DNA from: Actinomycetota bacterium
GTDB lineage: Bacteria > Actinomycetota > Acidimicrobiia > IMCC26256 > PALSA-610
Assembly: GCA_003134555.1 (NCBI GenBank)
Contig: PLBO01000072.1
Coordinates: forward strand, 1 to 59,913
Length of the DNA stretch: 59,913 nt
Reading direction: 5' to 3'
Numbering within the stretch: the first letter of the stretch is position 1; each line of letters begins with the position of its first letter. Both the position numbers and the translations under genes were made by a program. The notes under the pieces are model-generated. The model worked only from the letters and a program-made list of their open reading frames with translations, was not told where the DNA came from and searched no databases. This document shows positions 15,130 to 23,797 of this stretch, one piece after another.

Positions 15130-16323
15130 ATGTCGCGGAGGAGCGTTGGGTCCCGCCGCGGTGGCGGGCTCGTTCGGGCTCGGCACCTGACCCTGAGCCT
15201 TGCTCTCGGCCTGGCCCTCGGCGCGACGACTGTCGCGGTGCCGGCCGGTGCCACTCCGCAAAGCGATCTCGCCTCGAAGAACGCCCAGGCGACGCGGCTC
15301 GAGAACCAGATCGCGGCGAACAGCAAGCGCGCCGACGTCCTCGACGAGCAGTTCCTGCAGGCGCAGAACGCGGTTGCGGAAGCGAATCGCCAGATTCTCA
15401 CGGCCGAGAAGGGCATCGCCGACGCCCAGGCGCAGGAGGCGCAGCTCCGCAAACGGCTCGGCGGGCGCGCCGCGCTGCTCTACATGGGCGCGGGTAGCAG
15501 TGACCCGCTCGGCATGAACGCCTCGAGCGTGCAGGAGCTCGGCTCGCGCGCCAAGTACGGCGAGGCCGCGGCCGAGACCGACAACCGGATGATCGATCAG
15601 CTGAGGGTCCTCGACGAACAGTTGTCGCGCCAGACCGCCGACCTCGAGAAGCAGAAGACCGAGGCCCAGAACCGCGAGAAGGTGGCGGAGACCGCGCGTC
15701 AAGAGGTCGCGCGGATCAATGGCGACACGCAGCAGCTGCTCAGCTCGACGAAGTCCGACATCGTCGTCCTCGCGAACAACATCGAGCAGCAGAGGCTCGC
15801 GGCGCAGGTAGCGGCCGCGCGGGCTCGCATGCAAGCGCAGGCCGCGCAGGAAGCCGCGCAACTGGCTGCACAGCAAGCCGCCGCGGGTGTCACGTCCGGC
15901 AATGCTTCCGGCGGTTCGCCGAGCCCGACGAACCCGGCAGATCTCGCGAACCTCCCCGCACCGAGCGGCGGCGCCGCGGCGGCCGTCGCGTACGCGCGGG
16001 CGCAGCTCGGCAAGCCGTACCAGTACGCCGGTACCGGACCCGGCTCGTACGACTGCTCCGGTCTCACCATGATGGCGTGGGCGCAGGGCGGCGTCTCGAT
16101 GTCGCACGGGTCGCAATCGCAGTATCTGTCGTTCCCCAAGGTGCCGATCAGCCAGCTCCAGCCCGGCGATCTCGTCTTCTTCGGGTCGTCCGGGCCGACG
16201 AACCACCACGTCGGCATGGTGGTCGGGAACGGGATGATGATCGACGCCCCGCACACCGGCGCGTTCGTGCAGCTCGTGAGCTACTACCGCAACGATCTCG
16301 TACCGCTGGGGTCGCGTCCGTAG
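15130..16323 (+). CDS. Secreted NlpC/P60 peptidoglycan endopeptidase
   Basis: 397 residues. Basic N-terminus and a hydrophobic stretch ending in AVPAGATPQSD give a Sec signal peptide (about residues 1-40). A long Gln/Ala/Glu-rich coiled coil follows to about residue 255, then a Gly/Ser/Pro linker and the NlpC/P60 domain: YDCSGLTMMAW (catalytic Cys309), GDLVFF and NHHVGMVVG (His359/His360 region). RipA-like hydrolases of this layout cut peptide cross-links during division in Actinomycetota; the coiled coil may be bound by a regulator such as FtsEX. ATG 15130 chosen because it is 8 bases after a TAGCAT -10; ATG 15124 is too close. Confidence 0.92.
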   Translation: MSRRSVGSRRGGGLVRARHLTLSLALGLALGATTVAVPAGATPQSDLASKNAQATRLENQIAANSKRADVLDEQFLQAQNAVAEANRQILTAEKGIADAQAQEAQLRKRLGGRAALLYMGAGSSDPLGMNASSVQELGSRAKYGEAAAETDNRMIDQLRVLDEQLSRQTADLEKQKTEAQNREKVAETARQEVARINGDTQQLLSSTKSDIVVLANNIEQQRLAAQVAAARARMQAQAAQEAAQLAAQQAAAGVTSGNASGGSPSPTNPADLANLPAPSGGAAAAVAYARAQLGKPYQYAGTGPGSYDCSGLTMMAWAQGGVSMSHGSQSQYLSFPKVPISQLQPGDLVFFGSSGPTNHHVGMVVGNGMMIDAPHTGAFVQLVSYYRNDLVPLGSRP

Positions 16324-16330
16324 CGATCGT

Positions 16331-16336
16331 TACGAT
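16331..16336 (+). promoter_or_regulatory. Leaderless -10 (TACGAT) for selD
   Basis: TACGAT, 6-base spacer, GTG 16343; no SD. selD therefore appears transcribed separately from the NlpC/P60 gene that stops at 16323. Confidence 0.5.
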
Positions 16337-16342
16337 GCGAGC

Positions 16343-17398
16343 GTGACGCAGACCGTCAGGCTCACGGCGTTCTCGCACGGAGCGGGCTGCGCATGCAAGC
16401 TGTCGCCCGCCGACCTCCGCACGGTGCTCGGGATGGTTCGGGGCTTCGACACGGTTGCCGACCCGAATCTGTTGGTCGGGTTCGACACCGCCGACGATGC
16501 CGCCGTCTACCGGCTGCGCGACGACCTCGCGATCGTCGTGACCACCGACTTCTTCACGCCGATCGTCGACGATCCCTTCGACTGGGGGCGCATCGCGGCG
16601 ACGAACGCCCTCTCCGACGTGTACGCGATGGGCGGCACGCCGTTGCTCGCGTTGAACCTCGTCGGTTGGCCGCGCGAGGGCTTGCCGTTCGAGCTCCTCG
16701 CCCGAGTCCTCGACGGTGGCGCGGCTGCCGCGGCGGCGGGCGGTTGTCTGATCGCGGGCGGGCACTCGATCGACGACGCCGAGCCGAAGTACGGGCTCGC
16801 GGTCGTCGGCACGGTCGATCCCGCGCGCGTGCTCACGAACGCGGGCGCGCAGCCGGGTGACGTGCTCGTACTCACCAAGCCCATCGGCTTGGGGGTGATC
16901 TCGACCGCGGTCAAGCGCGAGGTCGCGTCGTCCGAGATGCTGGCGACCGCCGTCTCGGTGATGACGACCCTCAACGACACCGGGCGCGACGCCGCGCTTG
17001 CGGTCGGCGTGAACGCGGCGACCGACGTGACGGGCTTCGGGCTCGTCGGTCACCTGCGGGAGCTCTGCGTGGCGTCAGGCGTCGGCGCGATCGTGCACGC
17101 GAGCTCCGTCCCCGTGATCGATGGGGTCCGGGAGCTGATCGAAGCGGGCATGGTCGCCGGCGGCACGCAACGGAATCACGCGTTCGTCACCGAAGACGTC
17201 GACTTCGGCCAGCTGGCCGTATCCGAGCAGCTCCTCCTGGCCGACGCTCAAACCTCGGGCGGATTGTTGCTGTCGGTCGGGGCGAACAAGGCCGAAAGGC
17301 TCTTGGACGCGTGCCGGGAACGAGGCACGCTTGCAGCTGCGGCCATCGGCGTGGTCACGGGAGACCAGCCGGGCCCTCGGATCACGGTGCAGAACTGA
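16343..17398 (+). CDS. selD: Selenide, water dikinase
   Basis: 351 residues. The glycine-rich N-terminal loop reads SHGAGCACKLSP with the catalytic Cys16 and Lys19 in the places of E. coli Cys17/Lys20; a Cys, not Sec, enzyme. TTDFFTPIVDDPFDWGRIAA and AGGHSIDDAEPKYGLAVVG are also SelD/PurM-fold signatures. The enzyme makes selenophosphate from selenide and ATP for selenocysteine or 2-selenouridine synthesis, or for labile selenium cofactors. No selA, selB, ybbB or selenocysteine tRNA is in the window, so its use is unknown. The downstream 100-residue gene starts 10 bases after the stop. Confidence 0.95.
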   Translation: MTQTVRLTAFSHGAGCACKLSPADLRTVLGMVRGFDTVADPNLLVGFDTADDAAVYRLRDDLAIVVTTDFFTPIVDDPFDWGRIAATNALSDVYAMGGTPLLALNLVGWPREGLPFELLARVLDGGAAAAAAGGCLIAGGHSIDDAEPKYGLAVVGTVDPARVLTNAGAQPGDVLVLTKPIGLGVISTAVKREVASSEMLATAVSVMTTLNDTGRDAALAVGVNAATDVTGFGLVGHLRELCVASGVGAIVHASSVPVIDGVRELIEAGMVAGGTQRNHAFVTEDVDFGQLAVSEQLLLADAQTSGGLLLSVGANKAERLLDACRERGTLAAAAIGVVTGDQPGPRITVQN

Positions 17399-17408
17399 GG
17401 AGACGGAC

Positions 17409-17711
17409 ATGCCCGAAGCGAAGGAGAAGTGGGACGAGGTCGGCGAACGGTTCGGCGACCTCGGCCGGAGTCTCAAGGACCGTTTCGACGCCAACGCTGC
17501 GTTCGGCGCCGACGAGCGAGAGACGGTCAACGACGCGTTGCGTCAGCTCGGTGACGCGCTGGACGCGGGCTTCACCACGATCGGCGAGACGCTTCGCGAT
17601 CCCTCGATGCGCGACGAGATGAAGAGCGCCGGTTCGTCGATCGCCGACGCAATCGCGGCGACACTCCGCGACGTCTCCGAGGCGATCAAGCGCCACGACG
17701 TCACGGGATGA
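17409..17711 (+). CDS. Small helical protein, co-transcribed with selD
   Basis: 100 residues, acidic and highly charged, no cysteine, predicted to be almost all helix with heptad-like patterns (ETVNDALRQLGDALDAGFTTI). ATG 17409 is preceded by AGGAGA and lies 10 bases after the selD stop, so the pair is an operon. Not recognised; similar short helical proteins are common in actinobacteria without assigned function. It overlaps the convergent esterase-thioredoxin gene by 11 bases. Confidence 0.75.
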   Translation: MPEAKEKWDEVGERFGDLGRSLKDRFDANAAFGADERETVNDALRQLGDALDAGFTTIGETLRDPSMRDEMKSAGSSIADAIAATLRDVSEAIKRHDVTG

Positions 17712-18708
17712 CGAGCATTCCGAGCTCGGCTTCGATCTGAGGCCGGGGCTTGAGGCCGAGCGACGCGCGCTCTAAGCGTCCGTTGCGGAACAGGCCGATC
17801 ATCGGGATGCTCTGCACGCCGTACTCCTGCGCGAGCTTCGGTTCGTCGTCGATGTTCACCTTCACGACCTTGTACGACGAGGCGCGCATCGCTGCGATCT
17901 GCTCCACGATCGGTGACACCTGGCGGCAGGGCTGACACCACGGCGCCCAGAAGTCGACGATCACCGGACGATCGCTGTGCAGCACCTCGGCATCCCACTG
18001 CGCGGTCGTGACCGGCGGTACCAGCTCGATCGGGTCTTCGGGCACCGGCTCGTCGGGTCGTTCGCCCGCGAGCACTTCGTTGAGCCACGTACGCGCGTCG
18101 CGCAAACCCTCGAGCGCCACCTGGTGCTCCATCGGGTATTCGCGGTACACGGTCGGGATACCGAACTTCCGCAGATCGCGAGCGAGGTCACGCGACCGTT
18201 GCACGGGTATCAGCGGATCGTCGGTGCCGTGCTGCACGAGCACCCGAACGTCGCGCGCACCCTCGTCGATCGGACCGGTCATCGTGGCCGGGCTCATCGC
18301 GAGCACACCGGCAGGATTGACGCGCGAGCCACCGTCGGGCTTCGAGAACAGGCCGAGCGCGAGGGCGAGCCCGCCACCCTGCGAGAACCCGCCGAAGATC
18401 GCTTCGGACCGGTCGAAGCCGAGCAGCGCGCACTGTTCGTCGACGAGGGCGTCGAGCTCGGCGAGCGCGGCGGCGAACTGCTCGGCCACCTCGTCGCCGA
18501 CGCCGGCGCCGGCCATGTCGTACCACATGAAGCCGGGAGTGCCGGGCACGGGGAACGGCGCACGCGGCATCACCGCGGCGAACACGCCGTCGGGGTCGAG
18601 ATACGGAAGTAGACCACCGAGATCCTGCTCGTCGGCCGCGTAACCGTGCACGAGCAACAGCAAGCGTTGCGCGGACGATCCCTTCACCATGTTCGTCACC
18701 AGCGCCAT
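17701..18708 (-). CDS. Esterase-thioredoxin fusion protein
   Basis: 335 residues, two domains. Residues 1-215 are a phospholipase/carboxylesterase-type alpha/beta hydrolase: LLVHGYAADEQDL (oxyanion region), GGFSQGGG (nucleophile Ser109), QHGTDDPLIP (Asp163 or Asp164) and MEHQV (His195). A short Pro/Glu linker leads to a thioredoxin domain (about 232-335) with FWAPWCQPC (Cys258, Cys261) and the cis-Pro in QSIPMIG. No signal peptide, so cytosolic. Both domains keep their catalytic residues. The CQPC in place of CGPC is mildly unusual. A role in thioester or S-acyl removal coupled to redox chemistry is speculation. Confidence 0.9.
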   Translation of the reverse strand: MALVTNMVKGSSAQRLLLLVHGYAADEQDLGGLLPYLDPDGVFAAVMPRAPFPVPGTPGFMWYDMAGAGVGDEVAEQFAAALAELDALVDEQCALLGFDRSEAIFGGFSQGGGLALALGLFSKPDGGSRVNPAGVLAMSPATMTGPIDEGARDVRVLVQHGTDDPLIPVQRSRDLARDLRKFGIPTVYREYPMEHQVALEGLRDARTWLNEVLAGERPDEPVPEDPIELVPPVTTAQWDAEVLHSDRPVIVDFWAPWCQPCRQVSPIVEQIAAMRASSYKVVKVNIDDEPKLAQEYGVQSIPMIGLFRNGRLERASLGLKPRPQIEAELGMLVIP

Positions 18709-18769
18709 GGTCCGCAGATTACGTCAGCGCATTTCGCCCACAGTCACGGGCCCGGGCCGGCCGGATGTC

Positions 18770-20569
18770 TCAGTGACTCGGGTCGCGACGCCGCCTGCGC
18801 TGGGGCGACCGCTCGGGTGCGAGCGTGTGTGCGGCTCCGACCAATGCGAGATGGGTGAACGCCTGCGGGAAGTTGCCGAGGAACCGGCGCGATTTCGGGT
18901 CGTACTCCTCCGAGAACAATCCGACGTCGTTCGCGAGCCCGAGCAGGCGCCCGAACAGCGCGCGCGCGTCGTCTCGCTCGCCGGCGAGCGCGAGAGCCTC
19001 GACCATCCAGAAGCTGCACGGCAGGAAGACGCCTTCCGGCTCGCCGATGCCGTCGATACTCGAATCCGACGGGTCGTAACGCTGCACGAGGCCGTCGTCG
19101 GTGAGCTCGCGGCGTATGGCAGCGATCGTCGAACGCATACGCGGATCGTCGCCGGGAAGGAACCCGACGAGCGGGATCATGAGCACCGAGGCGTCGAGCG
19201 CGGTGGACGAGTACGCCTGGGTGAAAGACCCGCGGCGGTCGTCGTAGCCCCGGGCGCACACCTCGGCGTGGATCTCGTCACGCACCGCGCGCCAGCGGTC
19301 GGCCGGACCGTCGTAGCCCGCCTGCTCGACCATGGCCACCGCGCGGTCGAAGGCGACCCACGAGAGAACCTTCGAGTGCGTGAAGTGGCGGCGCTCTCCC
19401 CGCACCTCCCAGATGCCCTCGTCCGGCTCTCGCCAGCGCTTCTCGAGCACGTCGAGCAGGAGCCGGGCCAGCGACCACGAACTCGCGCTGGGCGGCGTGC
19501 CCGCGCGTGCCGCCTGCCACAACACGTCGAGCAGCTCTCCGTACACGTCGAGTTGGAGCTGCGTATGGGCGCCGTTGCCGGTACGCACCGGCCTCGAATT
19601 CTCGTATCCGGGCAGCCAGTCGAGCTCGAGCTCGGTGAGACGCCGTTCGCCCCCGACGCCGTACATCGTCTGCAGCCGTTCGGGGTCACCCGCGACCGCA
19701 CGTAGGAGCCAGTCGCGCCATCGCAACGCCTCGTCCTGGTACCCGCCGATGAAGAACGCCTCGAGCGTCAAGGTGGCGTCGCGTACCCAGCAGTAGCGGT
19801 AGTCCCAGTTGCGCGTGCCGCCGAGCGTCTCCGGCAGCGACATGGTCGGTGCGGCCACGATGCCGCCCGTCGGCTCGAACGTCAGCGCCTCCAGGGTGAT
19901 GAGCGAGCGCAACACCGGCTCGCGCCACTCGCCCCCGTATTCGCAACGTGCCGACCAATTGGTCCAGCTGGTGGTCGTGTGCTCGACGAGCGCGCGCGCG
20001 TCTTCGGGGACCCGGCGCGGCTCGTGCGAGGGAAACCAACCGAGAACGAACGGAACCTGTTCGCCGGCCGCGACCGTGAACTCGGCCGCCGACGTCAGAT
20101 CACGACCCTGGAGACGTATTGGTGAGCACAGCTCGAGGCCATCGGGACCCGCGATCGCGCGCCACCGATCGTCGACGCGGCGCACCCAGGGAACGATCGA
20201 GCCGTAATCGAAACGCACGATCAGCTCGACGACCATGTCGACCTGCCCCTCGAGCCCCTCGACGAGGCGCACGAGCAGCGGACGGGAATGCCCCATTGCG
20301 AGACAGTCGACGACCCGCACCCGCCCCGACGCAGTCTCGTGCTCGGTCTCGAGCACCATCGTGCCGGGGCGATAACGCCGAGTCGTGCGATCGACGCCGC
20401 CCTTCGGGCCGATCGAGAAGCGGCCGTGCTCCGGGGTGCCGAGCAGTGCTGCGAAGCACGCGGGCGCGTCGAAGCGCGGCGCGCACCACCAGTCGACCGA
20501 TCCGGCGCGCGAGACCAGCGCGGCCGTCCGCCGATCGCCCAGGAGTGCGTAGTCCTCGAGAGCCGACAC
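18770..20569 (-). CDS. Glycoside hydrolase family 15 (glucoamylase/trehalase-like)
   Basis: 599 residues from GTG 20569. An N-terminal beta-sandwich (about 1-250, beginning ALEDYALLGD and containing SVDWWCAPRFD) precedes the (alpha/alpha)6 barrel with NWDYRYCWVRDATLTL and TELELDWLPGYENSRPVR; FSEEYDP near the C-terminus carries a likely catalytic Glu. This is the actinobacterial GH15 type, which includes mycobacterial trehalase and glucoamylases. No signal peptide, so cytosolic hydrolysis of trehalose or maltodextrin. Released glucose could be used by the divergent ppgK. GTG 20569 is supported by TAGTTT (20577-20582) 7 bases upstream; the longer frame would run into ppgK. Confidence 0.9.
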   Translation of the reverse strand: MSALEDYALLGDRRTAALVSRAGSVDWWCAPRFDAPACFAALLGTPEHGRFSIGPKGGVDRTTRRYRPGTMVLETEHETASGRVRVVDCLAMGHSRPLLVRLVEGLEGQVDMVVELIVRFDYGSIVPWVRRVDDRWRAIAGPDGLELCSPIRLQGRDLTSAAEFTVAAGEQVPFVLGWFPSHEPRRVPEDARALVEHTTTSWTNWSARCEYGGEWREPVLRSLITLEALTFEPTGGIVAAPTMSLPETLGGTRNWDYRYCWVRDATLTLEAFFIGGYQDEALRWRDWLLRAVAGDPERLQTMYGVGGERRLTELELDWLPGYENSRPVRTGNGAHTQLQLDVYGELLDVLWQAARAGTPPSASSWSLARLLLDVLEKRWREPDEGIWEVRGERRHFTHSKVLSWVAFDRAVAMVEQAGYDGPADRWRAVRDEIHAEVCARGYDDRRGSFTQAYSSTALDASVLMIPLVGFLPGDDPRMRSTIAAIRRELTDDGLVQRYDPSDSSIDGIGEPEGVFLPCSFWMVEALALAGERDDARALFGRLLGLANDVGLFSEEYDPKSRRFLGNFPQAFTHLALVGAAHTLAPERSPQRRRRRDPSH

Positions 20570-20576
20570 TGCCCGG

Positions 20577-20601
20577 AAACTAGCCCGCAAGGCGGTAGGT
20601 T
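20577..20601. promoter_or_regulatory. Divergent leaderless promoters, GH15 (-) and ppgK (+)
   Basis: Minus -10 TAGTTT at 20577-20582 (7 bases before GTG 20569); plus -10 TAGGTT at 20596-20601 (8 bases before ATG 20610). The starts are 40 bp apart. Confidence 0.5.
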
Positions 20602-20609
20602 CATCGCGG

Positions 20610-21392
20610 ATGACTACGGAGACCGGCACGGCCGCGCTCGTCGGTGTCGACGTCGGCGGCAGCGGCATCAAAGCCGCACTCGTCGACCTCGCCAACGGTC
20701 AGGCAACCGGGCGCCTCCGAGTCGAGACGCCCCAGCCCGCCACGCCCGACGCGATCGCGTCGACCGTCGCTTCCCTCGTGCGCCAGTTCGCGAGCAGCGG
20801 CCCGATCGGTTGCACACTTCCCGCGGTCGTCACGAACGGTGTCGTGCACACGGCGACGCACATCGACCCGAAGTGGATCGGGGCCGATGCTGCGACCGTG
20901 CTGTCGCGCGCAACGGAACGACCCTGCACCGTGCTGAACGACGCCGACGCGGCGGGGATCGCGGAGGCGCGCTTCGGAGCCGCACGGGCGCGCCGCGGGC
21001 GGGTGGTGATGGTGACGATCGGAACCGGGGTCGGCACCGCCGTGCTCAACGACGGAGTGCTCGTTCCCAACGCCGAGCTCGGCCACATCTTCGTGAACCG
21101 CCACTTCGCCGACGAATGGGTGTCGGACGCGACTCGCACTGCATTGAACCTTTCGTGGAAACGCTGGTCACTCCGCTTCGATCGCTACCTCGCTCAGCTC
21201 CACGAGATCATCTGGCCCGAGCTCATCGTGATCGGCGGTGGCATCGTCAAGCACGCCGACCGGTTCCTCGAGCGTCTCAACCCCCCGTGCGAGTTGCGCG
21301 TCGCCGAGCTGGGCAATCTCGCGGGCATCGTCGGCGCCGCGCTCGCGGCGGGCGCGCCGGTCTCAAGTGAGCACGTCACCGACAGGAGTTGA
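20610..21392 (+). CDS. ppgK: Polyphosphate glucokinase (ROK family)
   Basis: 260 residues. GVDVGGSGIKAALVDL is the phosphate-binding loop, NDADAAGIAEARFG the region with the catalytic base Asp, and VTIGTGVGTAVLNDG with ELGH the ROK hallmarks. Length and motifs match actinobacterial PpgK, which phosphorylates glucose from polyphosphate or ATP. It is divergent from the GH15 gene and followed 1 base later by the 6-phosphogluconate dehydrogenase gene, whose SD (AGGAG) lies inside the end of ppgK; a sugar-to-pentose-phosphate unit is implied. Confidence 0.92.
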   Translation: MTTETGTAALVGVDVGGSGIKAALVDLANGQATGRLRVETPQPATPDAIASTVASLVRQFASSGPIGCTLPAVVTNGVVHTATHIDPKWIGADAATVLSRATERPCTVLNDADAAGIAEARFGAARARRGRVVMVTIGTGVGTAVLNDGVLVPNAELGHIFVNRHFADEWVSDATRTALNLSWKRWSLRFDRYLAQLHEIIWPELIVIGGGIVKHADRFLERLNPPCELRVAELGNLAGIVGAALAAGAPVSSEHVTDRS

Positions 21393-21393
21393 C

Positions 21394-22407
21394 ATGCAGC
21401 TCGGAATGATCGGACTGGGCCGCATGGGCGCGAACCTCGTGCGCCGCTGCATGCATGCCGGCCACGAGTGCGCCGTGTACGACCACGACACAGCCGCGGT
21501 CGACACGCTTGCACAGTCGGGAGCCACCGGCGCTACGTCGGTTGCCGACCTCGTCGCGAAATTGACGCCACCACGAGCGGTGTGGCTGATGGTGCCCGCG
21601 GGCGTGACGGGCGCAGTGGTCGACGACGTCGCCACACATCTGGCGACGGGCGACACCATCATCGACGGCGGCAACTCGCACTACGTCGACGACATCGCGC
21701 GCTCGAACGCGCTCGGCCCACGGGGTATCGACTATGTCGACTGCGGCACGAGCGGCGGCGTCTTCGGATTGGAGCGCGGCTTCTGCCTGATGATCGGCGG
21801 GCCGGAGCAGGTCGTCCGACGGCTCGACCCGATCTTCCGCGCCCTCGCGCCGGGGTTTGGCACGCTCGACCGGACGCCCGGTCGCTCCGGAGATCCCGCG
21901 CCCGAGGAAATGGGATATCTGCACTGTGGTCCTGCGGGCGCCGGCCACTTCGTGAAGATGGTGCACAACGGGATCGAGTACGCACTCATGGCGTCGTACG
22001 CGGAGGGACTGACGATCTTGCATCGCGCCAACGTCGGCTCGCAGCCGCGTCCGGCCGACGCCGAGACCGCGCCGCTCACCAATCCCGATCTCTACCGCTT
22101 CGACCTCGACATCCCCAAGGTCGCGGAAGTGTGGCGGCGCGGCAGCGTCGTCGCCTCCTGGCTGCTCGACCTGACCGCGGCCGCGCTGCACACGTCGCCC
22201 GATCTCGCGGAATTCAGCGGTCGCGTCAGTGACTCCGGCGAAGGCCGGTGGACGGTCACGGCCGCGATCGACGAAGGCGTGCCGGCACCGGTGATCGCGA
22301 CCGCGCTCTTCGATCGGTTCATCTCGCAAGGCTCCGCCGACTACACGAACAAGATGCTGTCGGCGATGCGCAAGCAGTTCGGCGGCCACGAAGAGAAGAA
22401 GACCTAG
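21394..22407 (+). CDS. gnd: 6-phosphogluconate dehydrogenase, decarboxylating, short form
   Basis: 337 residues. GLGRMGANLVRRCM is the dinucleotide-binding loop, IIDGGNSHYVDD and VDCGTSGGVFGLERGFCLMIGG the substrate region, and FVKMVHNGIEYALM holds the catalytic Lys and Asn. The roughly 330-residue GndA/YqeC-type form is often NAD-dependent. It oxidises 6-phosphogluconate to ribulose-5-phosphate. SD AGGAG, ATG 21394, 1 base after the ppgK stop. The TAG stop interlocks with the convergent methyltransferase stop (CTAG). Confidence 0.92.
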   Translation: MQLGMIGLGRMGANLVRRCMHAGHECAVYDHDTAAVDTLAQSGATGATSVADLVAKLTPPRAVWLMVPAGVTGAVVDDVATHLATGDTIIDGGNSHYVDDIARSNALGPRGIDYVDCGTSGGVFGLERGFCLMIGGPEQVVRRLDPIFRALAPGFGTLDRTPGRSGDPAPEEMGYLHCGPAGAGHFVKMVHNGIEYALMASYAEGLTILHRANVGSQPRPADAETAPLTNPDLYRFDLDIPKVAEVWRRGSVVASWLLDLTAAALHTSPDLAEFSGRVSDSGEGRWTVTAAIDEGVPAPVIATALFDRFISQGSADYTNKMLSAMRKQFGGHEEKKT

Positions 22408-23729
22408 GCGAACGCCTCCCAGTCGGGGCGTCGGGGCATATCGCTGCGACCGTCGGGGCTGTTGCGCACTGCCAGCACCTGGTGAATGTGCGTGCGCTCG
22501 GCGTCGAAGTTGCACGCCGACGCGGCCATGTAGAGGCGCCACACCCGGGTGCGAGCCGGTCCGACGAGCCGCACGGCTTCATCCCAGTTCGCTTCCAGGT
22601 TCCCGACCCAGTGCCGAAGCGTTTGCGCGTAGTGCTCGCGCAGCCCTTCGACAGCGCGAACCTCGAAGCCCGCGCGCTGCACCCGGGAAACCACCGAGCC
22701 GACCTCGTGCAACTCGCCGTCGGGAAACACGTAGCGGCCGATGAAGCCGCGGGGCGCGATCGCGGGCCGGGACCCCGGCCGCCGGGCGATGCCGTGATTC
22801 AGCAGCCGCCCCTGCGGGCGCAACAGGGTGAAGAGGCGCGCGAAGTACTCGTCGAGCTTCGCGGCACCGACGTGCTCGAACATCCCGATCGAGCTGATCG
22901 CGTCGAAGGGGCCGTCGGCGACGTCGCGGTAGTCCTGCACCCGGATCTCGACCCGGTCCGCGAGGCCGGCATCGCGAACGGCCTCACGCGCCCATTCCGC
23001 CTGGCGCGTCGACAGCGTGACCCCGACCGCGTGCGCGCCGTGCTCACGCGCGGCGTGCATGACCATCCCTGCCCATCCGCAGCCGACGTCGAGCAAGCGC
23101 ATACCCGGACGCAGTCCGAGCTTGCGGCACACGAGCTCGTACTTGGCGGCCTGGGCAGCTTCGAGAGTCGTGTCGGGCGTCGCGAACACCGCGCAGGAAT
23201 ACGTCATCGACGAACCGAGCACGAGCCGGTAGAAGTCGTTCGAGACGTCGTAGTGGTGTGCGATCGCGGCCGCGTCGCGTTCCTTGCTGTGCCGGCGCCC
23301 GCGCACCCGCGCCTCCTCGGGCGGAGGCGGTAGCGGCTTCACGCCGTTGAGCCCGGCGGTCCGCGCCAGCGCGAGCCACTCGCGAGGAGACACCTTCACG
23401 TCGGGCAGGTTGTCGCGCAGGGCGAGCGCCTCGAACATGTCGCCGTCGACCTCGAGCTCACCCGACACATAGGCACGAGCAAACCCGATCTCTCCCAGCC
23501 CGGTGAGCACGTACCGCAGGGCCTTCTGCGAACGGACGACGATGCGGGTCGCGCTGTCGGGCGGACCGAGGTGGCTGCCGTCGTAGCAGTCGATCGCTAC
23601 GGGGAGGTCATTGCCGAGGAACCCGGCGACCGCGGCCGCGAGCCCGAACGGCCGCGGTGGCGACGTCGACGACGACGTCGCGGTAGATGTCGTGTAGCTG
23701 ACGGGACGCTCGTGAACCTGCACACCCAC
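22404..23729 (-). CDS. Cyclopropane-fatty-acid synthase-family methyltransferase
   Basis: 441 residues. An N-terminal roughly 130-residue domain leads to the SAM-dependent methyltransferase: IAHHYDVSNDFYRLVLGSS and MTYSCAVF (acidic bicarbonate/substrate region), LLDVGCGWAGMVMHAA (SAM loop), SSIGMFEHVG, then FIGRYVFPDGELHEVG. The family adds a methylene or methyl to unsaturated acyl chains of membrane lipids (CFA, UfaA1, mycolic acid CmaA types). Start GTG 23729 follows a GGGGG purine run; no TANNNT at leaderless spacing was seen. Confidence 0.9.
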   Translation of the reverse strand: MGVQVHERPVSYTTSTATSSSTSPPRPFGLAAAVAGFLGNDLPVAIDCYDGSHLGPPDSATRIVVRSQKALRYVLTGLGEIGFARAYVSGELEVDGDMFEALALRDNLPDVKVSPREWLALARTAGLNGVKPLPPPPEEARVRGRRHSKERDAAAIAHHYDVSNDFYRLVLGSSMTYSCAVFATPDTTLEAAQAAKYELVCRKLGLRPGMRLLDVGCGWAGMVMHAAREHGAHAVGVTLSTRQAEWAREAVRDAGLADRVEIRVQDYRDVADGPFDAISSIGMFEHVGAAKLDEYFARLFTLLRPQGRLLNHGIARRPGSRPAIAPRGFIGRYVFPDGELHEVGSVVSRVQRAGFEVRAVEGLREHYAQTLRHWVGNLEANWDEAVRLVGPARTRVWRLYMAASACNFDAERTHIHQVLAVRNSPDGRSDMPRRPDWEAFA

Positions 23730-23797
23730 CCCCTGATCCGGCGGAAACGTGTCCTACCCAGTCGCGAGCGGAATCGTTCCCCATCAGGAAGGCGGGT

